The position numbers were made by a program, and so were the translations under genes. 50,060 nt of DNA from Ruminococcus sp. (GTDB lineage: Bacteria > Bacillota > Clostridia > Oscillospirales > Acutalibacteraceae), in NCBI GenBank assembly GCA_017433905.1, contig JAFRGI010000020.1, positions 1 through 50,060 of the forward strand, written 5' to 3'. Positions 35,396-43,406 of the stretch are shown piece by piece (the first letter of the stretch is position 1; every line of letters starts with the position of its first letter). The notes below the pieces were generated by a model, which worked only from the letters and a program-made list of their open reading frames with translations, searched no databases and had not been told where the DNA came from.

Positions 35396-36823
35396 GTGAA
35401 AACAAAATTCATTGGTTTGGATGGCTACAGCGAGATCGAATCTGTTTCCAAAAAACGCAGAACCGCAAGGCAATCCAAAAACCTTACCACTTCACAAAAG
35501 ACCGTCCGCTTTGTCAAAAGAGCCGTGACACTCTGCGCGAAGAATATCAAAAGGAAAACAGCCGGACAAACGGCGTCAAAAAAAGTACGCAGACCGCAGA
35601 GCACCATTTTTGACAGACAATACGCACAGACCAGACGTGTACCCGCAACAGCAGGCTCTGCGATGGACAGCCTTCAATATCTCCGCTCCATGCCCTCGGG
35701 TAAGAAATTCTATGCACACAGCGCACCGTCTGAACCGCATCAGCACAAAATTGTTAAAAAGAAGGTTGTGATGGCAGTTGCAGCGTGCGTGACGGCAATC
35801 ATGCTGTCTTGTGTAACGGTTGCCAGCGCGCTTGACGCGCCCCAGCCGGAAAAAACCGAGGAACCAAAGACAAACGTCGTATTCCCGGCAACCTCCGACG
35901 AGCTTTCCTACTCGCTGGATACGCCTAATATGTATATGAACAACGCATTCGCTTCTCTTTACATCGACGGAGAACTGATCGGCACTACAAACGACCCCGA
36001 TGCGCTGGAAAACGCGCTGGATCAATATTTGATCGACTGCCGTGCAGGCTATGACAATACCACAACTACAGAATTTGTCAATGATGTACGCGTTGACCGA
36101 CACGGCCCGGACGACAGCGTTCTCCTGACAGCCGGAGAACTGATGCAGGCGGCAGCGGATAAATTCTCTGTCAAGCTTGAAACCAACTGGTCATATGAAA
36201 GTGAGATCGACTACGAAACTGACATTACCTACGACGAGAACGAAAACAGCGATTACGAAACGGTCGTCACGGAAGGCAAGCCGGGTACGGAAGAAATCAA
36301 CATTCGCCTGACCTACATCGACGGTAACTTTGTCAATGCCGACGTAATCAGCACCGAGCTGATATCCGAACCTGTCACGGAAACCATCATCCGCGGCGCA
36401 AAACAGGACCAGCAGGAAAGCGCTTCCGTAAGCGCAACTTCGGGTCAGTTCATTTGGCCGTTCCCCCATACCCACAATATCACCAGTCTTTTTGAGTGGC
36501 GATGGGGCAGAATGCACCAGGGCATTGATATCGCCGGAGGAGACGATTACGGCCAGCCAATTATTGCAGCGGACAGCGGCAGAGTGACTTGGTCGGGAAA
36601 CGACGGCGGCGGTTACGGCAATTATGTCATGATCGACCACGGCAACGGCTATATGACCGTTTACGCCCACGCCTGCGCGGTTGCGTGCTCCACGGGCGAT
36701 TATGTCAACCAGGGCGATGTGATTGCCTACTGCGGCTCAACGGGTAACTCCACCGGACCACACCTCCACTTTGAAGTCAGGGTTGACGGAACACAGGTTG
36801 ACCCTCTCGGATATGTCAGCTAA
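35396..36823 (+). CDS. Membrane-anchored M23 (LytM-type) peptidase with G5 domain
   Basis: A 475-residue cell-wall endopeptidase. An unusual 120-residue Lys/Arg-rich N-terminal region precedes one transmembrane segment (about 124-146). The extracytoplasmic part has a G5-like domain (about 290-340, with the ISTELISEPV and IIRGAK pattern) and the M23 zinc peptidase domain (about 355-475) with HQGIDIAG and HLHFEVRVDG metal ligands. The start is GTG at 35396 behind GGAG; the upstream reading to 35348 has no binding site. The fold resembles clostridial SpoIIQ-type and spore or septum M23 proteins, but the long basic head is not typical. A palindromic site lies in the leader. Confidence 0.87.
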   Translation: MKTKFIGLDGYSEIESVSKKRRTARQSKNLTTSQKTVRFVKRAVTLCAKNIKRKTAGQTASKKVRRPQSTIFDRQYAQTRRVPATAGSAMDSLQYLRSMPSGKKFYAHSAPSEPHQHKIVKKKVVMAVAACVTAIMLSCVTVASALDAPQPEKTEEPKTNVVFPATSDELSYSLDTPNMYMNNAFASLYIDGELIGTTNDPDALENALDQYLIDCRAGYDNTTTTEFVNDVRVDRHGPDDSVLLTAGELMQAAADKFSVKLETNWSYESEIDYETDITYDENENSDYETVVTEGKPGTEEINIRLTYIDGNFVNADVISTELISEPVTETIIRGAKQDQQESASVSATSGQFIWPFPHTHNITSLFEWRWGRMHQGIDIAGGDDYGQPIIAADSGRVTWSGNDGGGYGNYVMIDHGNGYMTVYAHACAVACSTGDYVNQGDVIAYCGSTGNSTGPHLHFEVRVDGTQVDPLGYVS

Positions 36824-36901
36824 AGGCGCTGCCGCACTACCTGCGGCGTTGCATATAATCCCATTCAACAATCCCTATTTTACAATAAATTCCTTCTACA
36901 G

Positions 36902-36932
36902 CAGGGCTGTCGCGTGTTTGGCGACAGCCCTG
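36902..36932. terminator. Stem-loop between convergent genes
   Basis: A perfect 12-bp stem (36902-36913 with 36921-36932) and a 7-base loop. T-runs on both sides are poor (ACTCCTTTATTT on the plus side). Shared termination of the M23 gene and the small minus-strand gene is likely. Confidence 0.65.
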
Positions 36933-36938
36933 ACTCCT

Positions 36939-37118
36939 TTATTTAAACATATACTGCGCGGTATCCACAATATTTTCAAATGTCTTATAGGCACGGCTGG
37001 CTTTTTTGCGGAGCTTGGGGTTATCGTCCGCTGCTTTTTTTCCGACATAGCCTACCGCCATTCCTGCCGCCATTCCAATGGCAACACCCTTGACGACATT
37101 CATTGCACTTTTGTTCAT
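36939..37118 (-). CDS. Small glycine/alanine-rich membrane-like protein, 59 residues
   Basis: A short gene with ATG at 37118 behind AGAGGTGA and stop TAA at 36939. The N-terminal half has a hydrophobic, small-residue stretch with GxxxG-like spacing (VAIGMAAGMAVGYVG); the second half is charged and amphipathic (KLRKKASRAYKTFENIV). It resembles YtxH-like small proteins in style, but I cannot assign a family. The strong ribosome binding site and the hairpin just after the stop support expression. It is convergent with the M23 gene. Confidence 0.72.
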   Translation of the reverse strand: MNKSAMNVVKGVAIGMAAGMAVGYVGKKAADDNPKLRKKASRAYKTFENIVDTAQYMFK

Positions 37119-37145
37119 GCTATCACCTCTTTTTTTAATCGGATA

Positions 37146-37174
37146 TTGATATTATTGGCGTTTCGCGTTACAAT
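37146..37174 (+). promoter_or_regulatory. trmL promoter
   Basis: TTGATA (37146-37151), a 17-base spacer and TACAAT (37169-37174), 36 bases before the start. Confidence 0.7.
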
Positions 37175-37209
37175 ATGAATGGAAACTAGTTTGAAAGGAA
37201 AAATTTACC

Positions 37210-37731
37210 ATGTCAAAACTCAACCTTGTCCTCGTCGAACCGGAAATCCCGCAGAACACGGGCAACATCGCACGTACCTGCGCGGCGACAGGCGCGTCGC
37301 TTCATCTGGTGGAACCGCTGGGATTCAAGATCGACGACCGCAAGCTCAAACGCGCAGGGCTGGACTACTGGCACCTGTTGGATATCACTTTTTACAAAAG
37401 TCTTGACGATTTTTTTGAAAAAACAAAGGGCGGACAGTACTTTTTTTTCTCCACAAAGGGCACGCACCGCCACTCCGACATGCATTACCCCGACAACTGT
37501 TACCTGCTATTCGGCAAGGAAACACGCGGTCTGCCCGAGCACGTGCTGATGCGGCACCCGAATGAAACCCTACGGCTCCCGATGATAGACGAAGCGCGCA
37601 GCCTGAATCTCTCCAATTCTGTCGCCATCGCCGCTTATGAGGTGCTGCGGCAGTGGGATTATCCAGCGCTGCAAAACAAAGGCGAGCTTCACCGCCATAA
37701 ATGGAGCGACGTGACAAACACCGACGAATGA
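37210..37731 (+). CDS. trmL: tRNA (cytidine(34)-2'-O)-methyltransferase
   Basis: A 173-residue SPOUT-class methyltransferase modifying the wobble nucleotide of leucine tRNAs. Family motifs: VEPEIPQNTGNIARTCAATG (about residues 9-28), LLFGKETRGLP (about 98-108) and the knot segment LNLSNSVAIAAYE (about 133-145). The length and the single-domain form match TrmL/YibK rather than TrmH. AAAGGAAA precedes the ATG. A separate promoter starts pgk 55 bases further on. Confidence 0.93.
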   Translation: MSKLNLVLVEPEIPQNTGNIARTCAATGASLHLVEPLGFKIDDRKLKRAGLDYWHLLDITFYKSLDDFFEKTKGGQYFFFSTKGTHRHSDMHYPDNCYLLFGKETRGLPEHVLMRHPNETLRLPMIDEARSLNLSNSVAIAAYEVLRQWDYPALQNKGELHRHKWSDVTNTDE

Positions 37732-37762
37732 CGAATTTTTCCAACAAATCATCCAAAACCTA

Positions 37763-37791
37763 TTGATATAAAACAGAAAATGTACTATAAT
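37763..37791 (+). promoter_or_regulatory. pgk operon promoter
   Basis: TTGATA (37763-37768), a 17-base spacer and TATAAT (37786-37791), 61 bases before pgk. It probably serves pgk, tpiA and gpmI. Confidence 0.78.
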
Positions 37792-37852
37792 ATGGATGAT
37801 GTAAAAGATTGCTTTTTTACAGATCTCATAAAACCGAAAGGATGTAAAGACT

Positions 37853-39061
37853 ATGCAGCTTAACAAGGTATCCGTTGACGACATCAACGTCAAGGGTAAA
37901 AAAGTTCTCGTGCGCGTTGACTTCAACGTGCCCCTCAAGGACGGCGTCATCACCAACGATAACAGAATCGTTGCCGCGCTCCCCACTATCAAAAAATTAA
38001 TTGCCGACGGCGGCAGGGTGATCCTCTGCTCTCATCTGGGAAAGCCCAAAAACGGTCCCGAAGAGAAGTTCTCCCTTGCTCCCGCAGCCGTTCGTCTGTC
38101 CGAGCTTCTCGACAAAGACGTTGTATTTGCCAATGACGACGAGGTCGTCGGTGCAAACACCAAGAAGGCTGTCGCTGAAATGAAAGACGGCGACGTTGTG
38201 CTTCTGCAGAACACCCGTTTCAGAAAAGAAGAAACCAAAAACCTGGAGCCTTTCTCCTCTGAGCTCGCTTCTCTCGCGGATGTATTCGTCATGGACGCAT
38301 TTGGCTCCGCACACCGTGCGCACTGCTCAACAGCAGGTGTAACCGATCACATCAAGGATACCGCTGTCGGTTACCTGATGCAAAAGGAAATCAATTACCT
38401 CGGTAACGCTGTGGAAACTCCCGTGCGTCCCTTCGTCGCGATTCTCGGCGGTGCAAAGGTTGCAGACAAGCTCAACGTTATCTCCAACCTCCTCGAAAAG
38501 TGCGATACTTTAATTATCGGCGGCGGTATGGCATATACCTTCCTCAAGGCACAGGGCAGGGAAGTCGGCAAATCCCTTGTGGACGACAGCAAGCTCGATT
38601 ATTGCAAGGAAATGATGGAAAAGGCGGAAAAGCTCGGCAAAAAACTCCTGCTCCCCATCGACACCACAATTGCAGCCGGATTCCCCGATCCTATCGACGC
38701 GCCGATCGACGTTCAGGTGGTTGATGCCGACGCCATTCCCTCCGATATGGAAGGTTTGGATATCGGCACCAAGACACAGGCTCTCTTTGCAGACGCCGTA
38801 AAATCTGCCAAAACCGTTGTATGGAACGGTCCCATGGGTGTATTTGAGAACCCCACCCTCGCAGCAGGCACGATCGCAGTTGCCAAGGCGCTTGCGGAGA
38901 CCGACGCCACCACCATCATCGGCGGCGGTGACTCCGCAGCAGCTGTTATTCAGCTCGGCTTTGCCGATAAGATGAGCCACATCTCCACAGGCGGCGGCGC
39001 TTCCCTTGAGTACCTCGAAGGAAAAACCTTGCCCGGCATCGCGGTTATTGCAGATAAATAA
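37853..39061 (+). CDS. pgk: Phosphoglycerate kinase
   Basis: A 402-residue glycolytic enzyme transferring phosphate from 1,3-bisphosphoglycerate to ADP. The substrate signature [14 protein letters not shown] lies at about residues 18-31; LCSHLGKPK, the [20 protein letters not shown] segment, the [10 protein letters not shown] nucleotide-site block (about 322-331) and the C-terminal GGGDSAAAV follow. GAAAGGA precedes the ATG. It heads the pgk-tpiA-gpmI run; gap is not in this block. Confidence 0.97.
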   Translation: MQLNKVSVDDINVKGKKVLVRVDFNVPLKDGVITNDNRIVAALPTIKKLIADGGRVILCSHLGKPKNGPEEKFSLAPAAVRLSELLDKDVVFANDDEVVGANTKKAVAEMKDGDVVLLQNTRFRKEETKNLEPFSSELASLADVFVMDAFGSAHRAHCSTAGVTDHIKDTAVGYLMQKEINYLGNAVETPVRPFVAILGGAKVADKLNVISNLLEKCDTLIIGGGMAYTFLKAQGREVGKSLVDDSKLDYCKEMMEKAEKLGKKLLLPIDTTIAAGFPDPIDAPIDVQVVDADAIPSDMEGLDIGTKTQALFADAVKSAKTVVWNGPMGVFENPTLAAGTIAVAKALAETDATTIIGGGDSAAAVIQLGFADKMSHISTGGGASLEYLEGKTLPGIAVIADK

Positions 39062-39124
39062 GCAGTATTTTCGGGCGCACACTGCGTGCGCCTGTCATAT
39101 TTTGACGAAAGGATTGCATACAAT

Positions 39125-39892
39125 ATGGATAAAGCAAAGAGAAAAGCTATCATTGCCGGCAACTGGAAAATGAACAAGACCCCTTCGGAGGCAAAGGCGC
39201 TGCTCAGCGAAATCGCTCCCCTCGTCCGGGACGCAGACTGCGAAATTATCGCCTGCGTTCCCTATGTTGACCTTGCCGCCGCGCTCGAAGCAACCGCCGG
39301 CACCAATATAAAAATCGGCGCAGAAAACTGCCACTGGGCGGAAAGCGGTGCCTTCACGGGTGAAATCTCCACCGGCATGCTCCGGGAGATCGGTGCGGAA
39401 TACGTCGTTCTCGGTCACTCCGAGCGCAGGCAATACTTCGGCGAAACCGATGAAACCGTCAACAAAAGAACCAAAGCGGCGCTGGCAGCCGGTCTCAAGC
39501 CCATCGTCTGCGTCGGAGAACTGCTCTGGGAGCGCGAGTGCAATATCACCGAAGAAGTGATTGCCAGACAGATCAAACTCGACCTGTGGCGTGTTTCCGA
39601 GGAGGAACTGAAAAATGTTGTGATCGCTTATGAGCCTGTTTGGGCAATCGGCACCGGCAAAACTGCTACCGCCGACCAGGCAGAGGAGGTCTGCGCCTTC
39701 ATCCGAGCACAGCTTGTAAAGCTCTACAATCAGAGTGCGGCTGACGCGGTCACCATCCAGTACGGCGGCTCCATGAACGACGGAAACGCCGACGAGCTTC
39801 TCTCCAAGACAAATGTAGACGGCGGCCTGATCGGCGGCGCGTCGCTTGTCGCAACCAAATTTGCGGCGATCGTCAAGGCAGCAAGCAAATAA
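39125..39892 (+). CDS. tpiA: Triosephosphate isomerase
   Basis: A 255-residue glycolytic barrel enzyme interconverting dihydroxyacetone phosphate and glyceraldehyde-3-phosphate. Active-site Lys is in AGNWKMNK (about residue 14), His in VLGHSERR (about 100) and Glu in the AYEPVWAIGTGKTA signature (about 172-185); GGSMNDGN binds phosphate. The ATG at 39125 gives the normal N terminus; AAAGGA is 11 bases upstream. The in-frame GTG at 39086 lies before that site and is rejected. It starts 63 bases after pgk. Confidence 0.96.
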   Translation: MDKAKRKAIIAGNWKMNKTPSEAKALLSEIAPLVRDADCEIIACVPYVDLAAALEATAGTNIKIGAENCHWAESGAFTGEISTGMLREIGAEYVVLGHSERRQYFGETDETVNKRTKAALAAGLKPIVCVGELLWERECNITEEVIARQIKLDLWRVSEEELKNVVIAYEPVWAIGTGKTATADQAEEVCAFIRAQLVKLYNQSAADAVTIQYGGSMNDGNADELLSKTNVDGGLIGGASLVATKFAAIVKAASK

Positions 39893-39919
39893 ATTTCTCA
39901 TGAAAGGGACTTTTTCACC

Positions 39920-41440
39920 ATGAAAAAATCTTTGATATTAATGATTCTCGACGGCTTCGGTGCGGGCAAGCAGGGTGAAGAAAAAACAAATGCCATTCTT
40001 GCGGCAAACACACCGCATATAGACAAGCTTTTCAGCGAAAATCCGCTGACCCAAATCGGCGCCTCCGGTATGGACGTCGGTCTGCCCGACGGTCAAATGG
40101 GCAACAGCGAGGTCGGTCACACCAATATCGGTGCGGGCAGAATCGTCTATCAGGAACTGACCCGCATCACCAAAACCATCAATGAGGATAAACTCAAGGA
40201 CAACGAGGCAATTGTCGGAGCAATTCAAAAAGCAATCGACAACGGCTCCGCACTTCATCTGATGGGACTGCTCTCCCCCGGCGGTGTTCACAGCCACATT
40301 ACCCACCTCTACGGTATCGTAGAGCTGGCCAAAAACATGGGACTGACAAAAATCTTCATTCATGCGTTCCTCGACGGACGCGACGTACCGCCTTCCAGTG
40401 CGGCGGAATATATGGAGGACTGTCTCAAGGAACTCGACAAGATCGGCGCCGGCAAAATTGCCACGGTAATGGGCAGATATTACGCCATGGACAGAGACAA
40501 CCGCTGGGAACGCGTTGAAAAGGCGTATGCCGCCATCGTCTACCGCGAGGGCGTCAGCGAGGACTGCCCGGTTCAGGCGATTAAGAATTCTTACGAAAAC
40601 GGCGTAACGGACGAATTTGTTCTACCCGCTGTGATCCAAGGCGGCGAACCGCTGCAGGCGAACGACAGCGTGATTTTCTATAATTTCCGTCCCGACAGAG
40701 CGCGCGAAATCACACGCACCTTTGTCGATCCCGATTTTTCCGGCTTCGAACGCAAAAACGGCTTCTTTCCCCTCCATTACGTCTGCATGACGCAATATGA
40801 CGCGACGATGCCAAACGTGGAGATCGCCTTTAAGCCGCAGACACTGACAAATACGCTGGGAGAATACATTTCTTCCCTCGGTATGAAACAACTGCGCATT
40901 GCCGAAACCGAAAAATACGCGCATGTTACCTTCTTCTTTAACGGCGGTGTTGAAACGGTTTATGACGGGGAGGATCGAATCCTTGTCAAATCCCCCTCCG
41001 TCGCGACCTACGATCTGCAGCCTGAAATGAGCGCCTATAAGGTTACAGAAAAGCTGATACCTGCTGTCAAAAGCGGTACATACGACATGATCATCCTCAA
41101 TTTCGCAAACTGCGATATGGTTGGTCACACCGGTGTATTTGAAGCGGCCGTCAAAGCTGTCGAAGCTGTCGACGACTGCGTCGGTCAGGTTGTTGACGCG
41201 GTGCTCACAATGGGCGGAGCGGCGATTATCACAGCCGATCACGGCAACGCCGACAAGATGATCGACGAGGACGGCAAGCCCTTTACGGCGCACACCACCA
41301 ATCCCGTTCCTTTCTGCGTCATCGGTTATCCCTGCAAACTCCGCGAGGGCGGCGTGCTGGCGGATATCGCTCCCACTATGCTCAAAATCATGGGTCTTCC
41401 GCAGCCAAAGGAAATGGAAGGCAAAAGTATTATCATCTAA
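39920..41440 (+). CDS. gpmI: 2,3-bisphosphoglycerate-independent phosphoglycerate mutase
   Basis: A 506-residue manganese-dependent glycolytic enzyme. The alkaline-phosphatase-like domain carries LMILDGFG near the N terminus, the phospho-serine Ser63 in QMGNSEVGH, and metal ligands in NFANCDMVGHTG and ITADHGNADKM (about 430-445). The phosphotransferase domain (about 78-310) has LSPGGVHSH, HAFLDGRDVPP and YNFRPDRARE. AAAGGGA precedes the ATG, 27 bases after tpiA. A strong terminator follows. Confidence 0.97.
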   Translation: MKKSLILMILDGFGAGKQGEEKTNAILAANTPHIDKLFSENPLTQIGASGMDVGLPDGQMGNSEVGHTNIGAGRIVYQELTRITKTINEDKLKDNEAIVGAIQKAIDNGSALHLMGLLSPGGVHSHITHLYGIVELAKNMGLTKIFIHAFLDGRDVPPSSAAEYMEDCLKELDKIGAGKIATVMGRYYAMDRDNRWERVEKAYAAIVYREGVSEDCPVQAIKNSYENGVTDEFVLPAVIQGGEPLQANDSVIFYNFRPDRAREITRTFVDPDFSGFERKNGFFPLHYVCMTQYDATMPNVEIAFKPQTLTNTLGEYISSLGMKQLRIAETEKYAHVTFFFNGGVETVYDGEDRILVKSPSVATYDLQPEMSAYKVTEKLIPAVKSGTYDMIILNFANCDMVGHTGVFEAAVKAVEAVDDCVGQVVDAVLTMGGAAIITADHGNADKMIDEDGKPFTAHTTNPVPFCVIGYPCKLREGGVLADIAPTMLKIMGLPQPKEMEGKSIII

Positions 41441-41453
41441 CTGCTTTTTACAC

Positions 41454-41484
41454 AGCGCCCCTGAAAATTTCAGGGGCGCTTTTT
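41454..41484 (+). terminator. Terminator of the pgk-tpiA-gpmI operon
   Basis: AGCGCCCCTGAAA (41454-41466) pairs with TTTCAGGGGCGCT (41468-41480) and runs into TTTTTG. An intrinsic terminator 13 bases after the gpmI stop. Confidence 0.93.
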
Positions 41485-41589
41485 GAAAAATTCGACGTGC
41501 TTGTTTTTTATCTCGTCATTTTTTGTCGGGCAGCAAAAGGCATCCGCAGCGCCGTTGAAAACACCCTCCGCCGCGCATGCGAAAAAGCC

Positions 41590-41618
41590 TTGCAAGCTCC
41601 TGTGCGTTCATGTATAAT
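41590..41618 (+). promoter_or_regulatory. Promoter of the ABC exporter operon
   Basis: TTGCAA (41590-41595), a 17-base spacer and TATAAT (41613-41618), 51 bases before the first exporter gene. The 100 bases between the preceding terminator and this promoter show nothing recognisable. Confidence 0.8.
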
Positions 41619-41669
41619 AAAGGCAATACCGCATCATTCTAACAGCGGATAAAGCAAAGGAAAATGCCC

Positions 41670-43406
41670 ATGTTCAAACTCAAACGATTTTTGAAAGATT
41701 ATAAAAAGGAAGTTATCATCGGTCCGCTCTGCAAGCTGTTCGAAGCGATACTGGAGCTGTTTGTACCGCTGGTAATGGCGCAAATCATTGACGTCGGCAT
41801 CAACGAATTGCACGACACAGGTTATGTGCTGCGTATGGGAGGGCTGCTGGTATTGCTCGCCGTTACAGGATTGACGAGCGCGCTGTTTTGCCAGTATTTC
41901 GCCTCCAAAGCGTCGCAGGGCGCCGGCACCAAAATTCGCCGCGCCCTCTTTTCGCATATCAACACGCTCTCTCATGCGGAGCTCGACCGGTTAGGCACAC
42001 CCTCGCTGATCACACGCATCACCAACGACACCAATCAGGTGCAGCAGAGCATTGCCATGACGATCCGTCTGCTGACCCGCGCACCCTTTATCGTTATCGG
42101 CTCGCTGATCATGGCGATATCCATTAACGCGGAAATATCCATCATTTTCTTCGCTGCCGCCCTGCTGATCGGCGCTTCTCTGTACTTTGTGATGAGCCGC
42201 AGCGTGCCGCTGTACGCCGCAGTACAGAAAAAGCTTGATAAAATCGGCTTGATCTCCCGCGAAAACCTTTCGGGTAACCGCGTGATACGCGCGTTCTCCA
42301 AGCAGGAAACCGAAAAGGAACGCGTCGATGCAGCAACGGACGACCTGACCAAAACCTCCGTGCGCGTCAGTAAGCTTTCCGCTCTGCTCAGCCCCGTCAC
42401 CTACCTTGTCACGGACTGCGCGATCATCGCGATCGTTTGGTTCGGCGCTGTGAATGTCAACGCAGGAGGTATGCAAACGGGAGATATCGTCGCTCTGGTC
42501 AGTTACATGACACAGATCCTGCTTGCAATGGTTGTGGTTGCCAATCTGGTCATTCTGATGACAAAAGCTTCCGCCTCTGCAAAACGCATTAACGAAGTTT
42601 TTGAAACCCTGCCGAGTGTGGCGGAAACCCGCCACGATACAATTTCTATTATTGAAAACAGTCCGAAAATCGAATTTCACAACGTCTGCTTTCATTACGC
42701 CGACGACAGTGAAGATGAGCTCACCGACATCAGCTTTTCCATCCAAAAAGGACAAACCGTCGGTATTATCGGCGGTACGGGCGCGGGAAAGTCAACGCTT
42801 GTCAACCTGATTCCGCGCTTCTATGACGCCGGCTCAGGCAGTGTATGCATCGACGGCCGCGACGTACGCGACTATCCGTTCCGTCAGCTGCGCCGACAAT
42901 TCGGCATGGTACCACAACAAAGCGTGCTGTTCAGCGGCACCATACGCGATAACCTGAAATGGCAGAATCCTGACGCAACCAACCAAGACATACACCGTGC
43001 ACTGCAAATTGCGCAGGCATCGGAATTCATCGACAAGCTGCCTGACGGCATTGACAGCCACGTGGAACAGGGGGGCAAAAATTTCAGCGGCGGTCAGCGC
43101 CAACGCCTCTGTATCGCGCGCGCCATCGTCAGCAATCCGGACATTTTGATTCTCGACGACAGTTTCTCCGCTCTCGATTTCGCGACCGACGCAGCGCTGC
43201 GCAGGGCGCTTGCAACATATAAACGCGACATCACCACGCTGATCGTCACACAGCGCTGCTCTACCATCAAAAGCGCAGATTGGATTCTGGTACTCAGCGA
43301 CGGTCGGCTTGCCGGTCAGGGCACACATGACGAACTGTTCGAACGCTGTGATACTTACCGCGACATCTGTCTCTCACAGCTGAATGAAACGGAGGTGGCA
43401 AAATGA
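41670..43406 (+). CDS. Heterodimeric ABC exporter half, degenerate ATP site
   Basis: A 578-residue transmembrane-ATPase half-transporter. The six-helix exporter domain spans about 15-310 and the ATPase domain about 335-570: Walker A GGTGAGKST, signature FSGGQRQRL, Walker B DILILDDSFSALD. The residue after Walker B is Asp instead of catalytic Glu, and the switch histidine is Gln (IVTQRCST), so the ATP site built on this Walker motif should not hydrolyse well. The second gene overlaps by four bases. The start at 41670 has AAAGGA 8 bases upstream; the ATG at 41664 is too close to it. Substrate unknown; multidrug or lipid-like export is typical. Confidence 0.9.
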   Translation: MFKLKRFLKDYKKEVIIGPLCKLFEAILELFVPLVMAQIIDVGINELHDTGYVLRMGGLLVLLAVTGLTSALFCQYFASKASQGAGTKIRRALFSHINTLSHAELDRLGTPSLITRITNDTNQVQQSIAMTIRLLTRAPFIVIGSLIMAISINAEISIIFFAAALLIGASLYFVMSRSVPLYAAVQKKLDKIGLISRENLSGNRVIRAFSKQETEKERVDAATDDLTKTSVRVSKLSALLSPVTYLVTDCAIIAIVWFGAVNVNAGGMQTGDIVALVSYMTQILLAMVVVANLVILMTKASASAKRINEVFETLPSVAETRHDTISIIENSPKIEFHNVCFHYADDSEDELTDISFSIQKGQTVGIIGGTGAGKSTLVNLIPRFYDAGSGSVCIDGRDVRDYPFRQLRRQFGMVPQQSVLFSGTIRDNLKWQNPDATNQDIHRALQIAQASEFIDKLPDGIDSHVEQGGKNFSGGQRQRLCIARAIVSNPDILILDDSFSALDFATDAALRRALATYKRDITTLIVTQRCSTIKSADWILVLSDGRLAGQGTHDELFERCDTYRDICLSQLNETEVAK

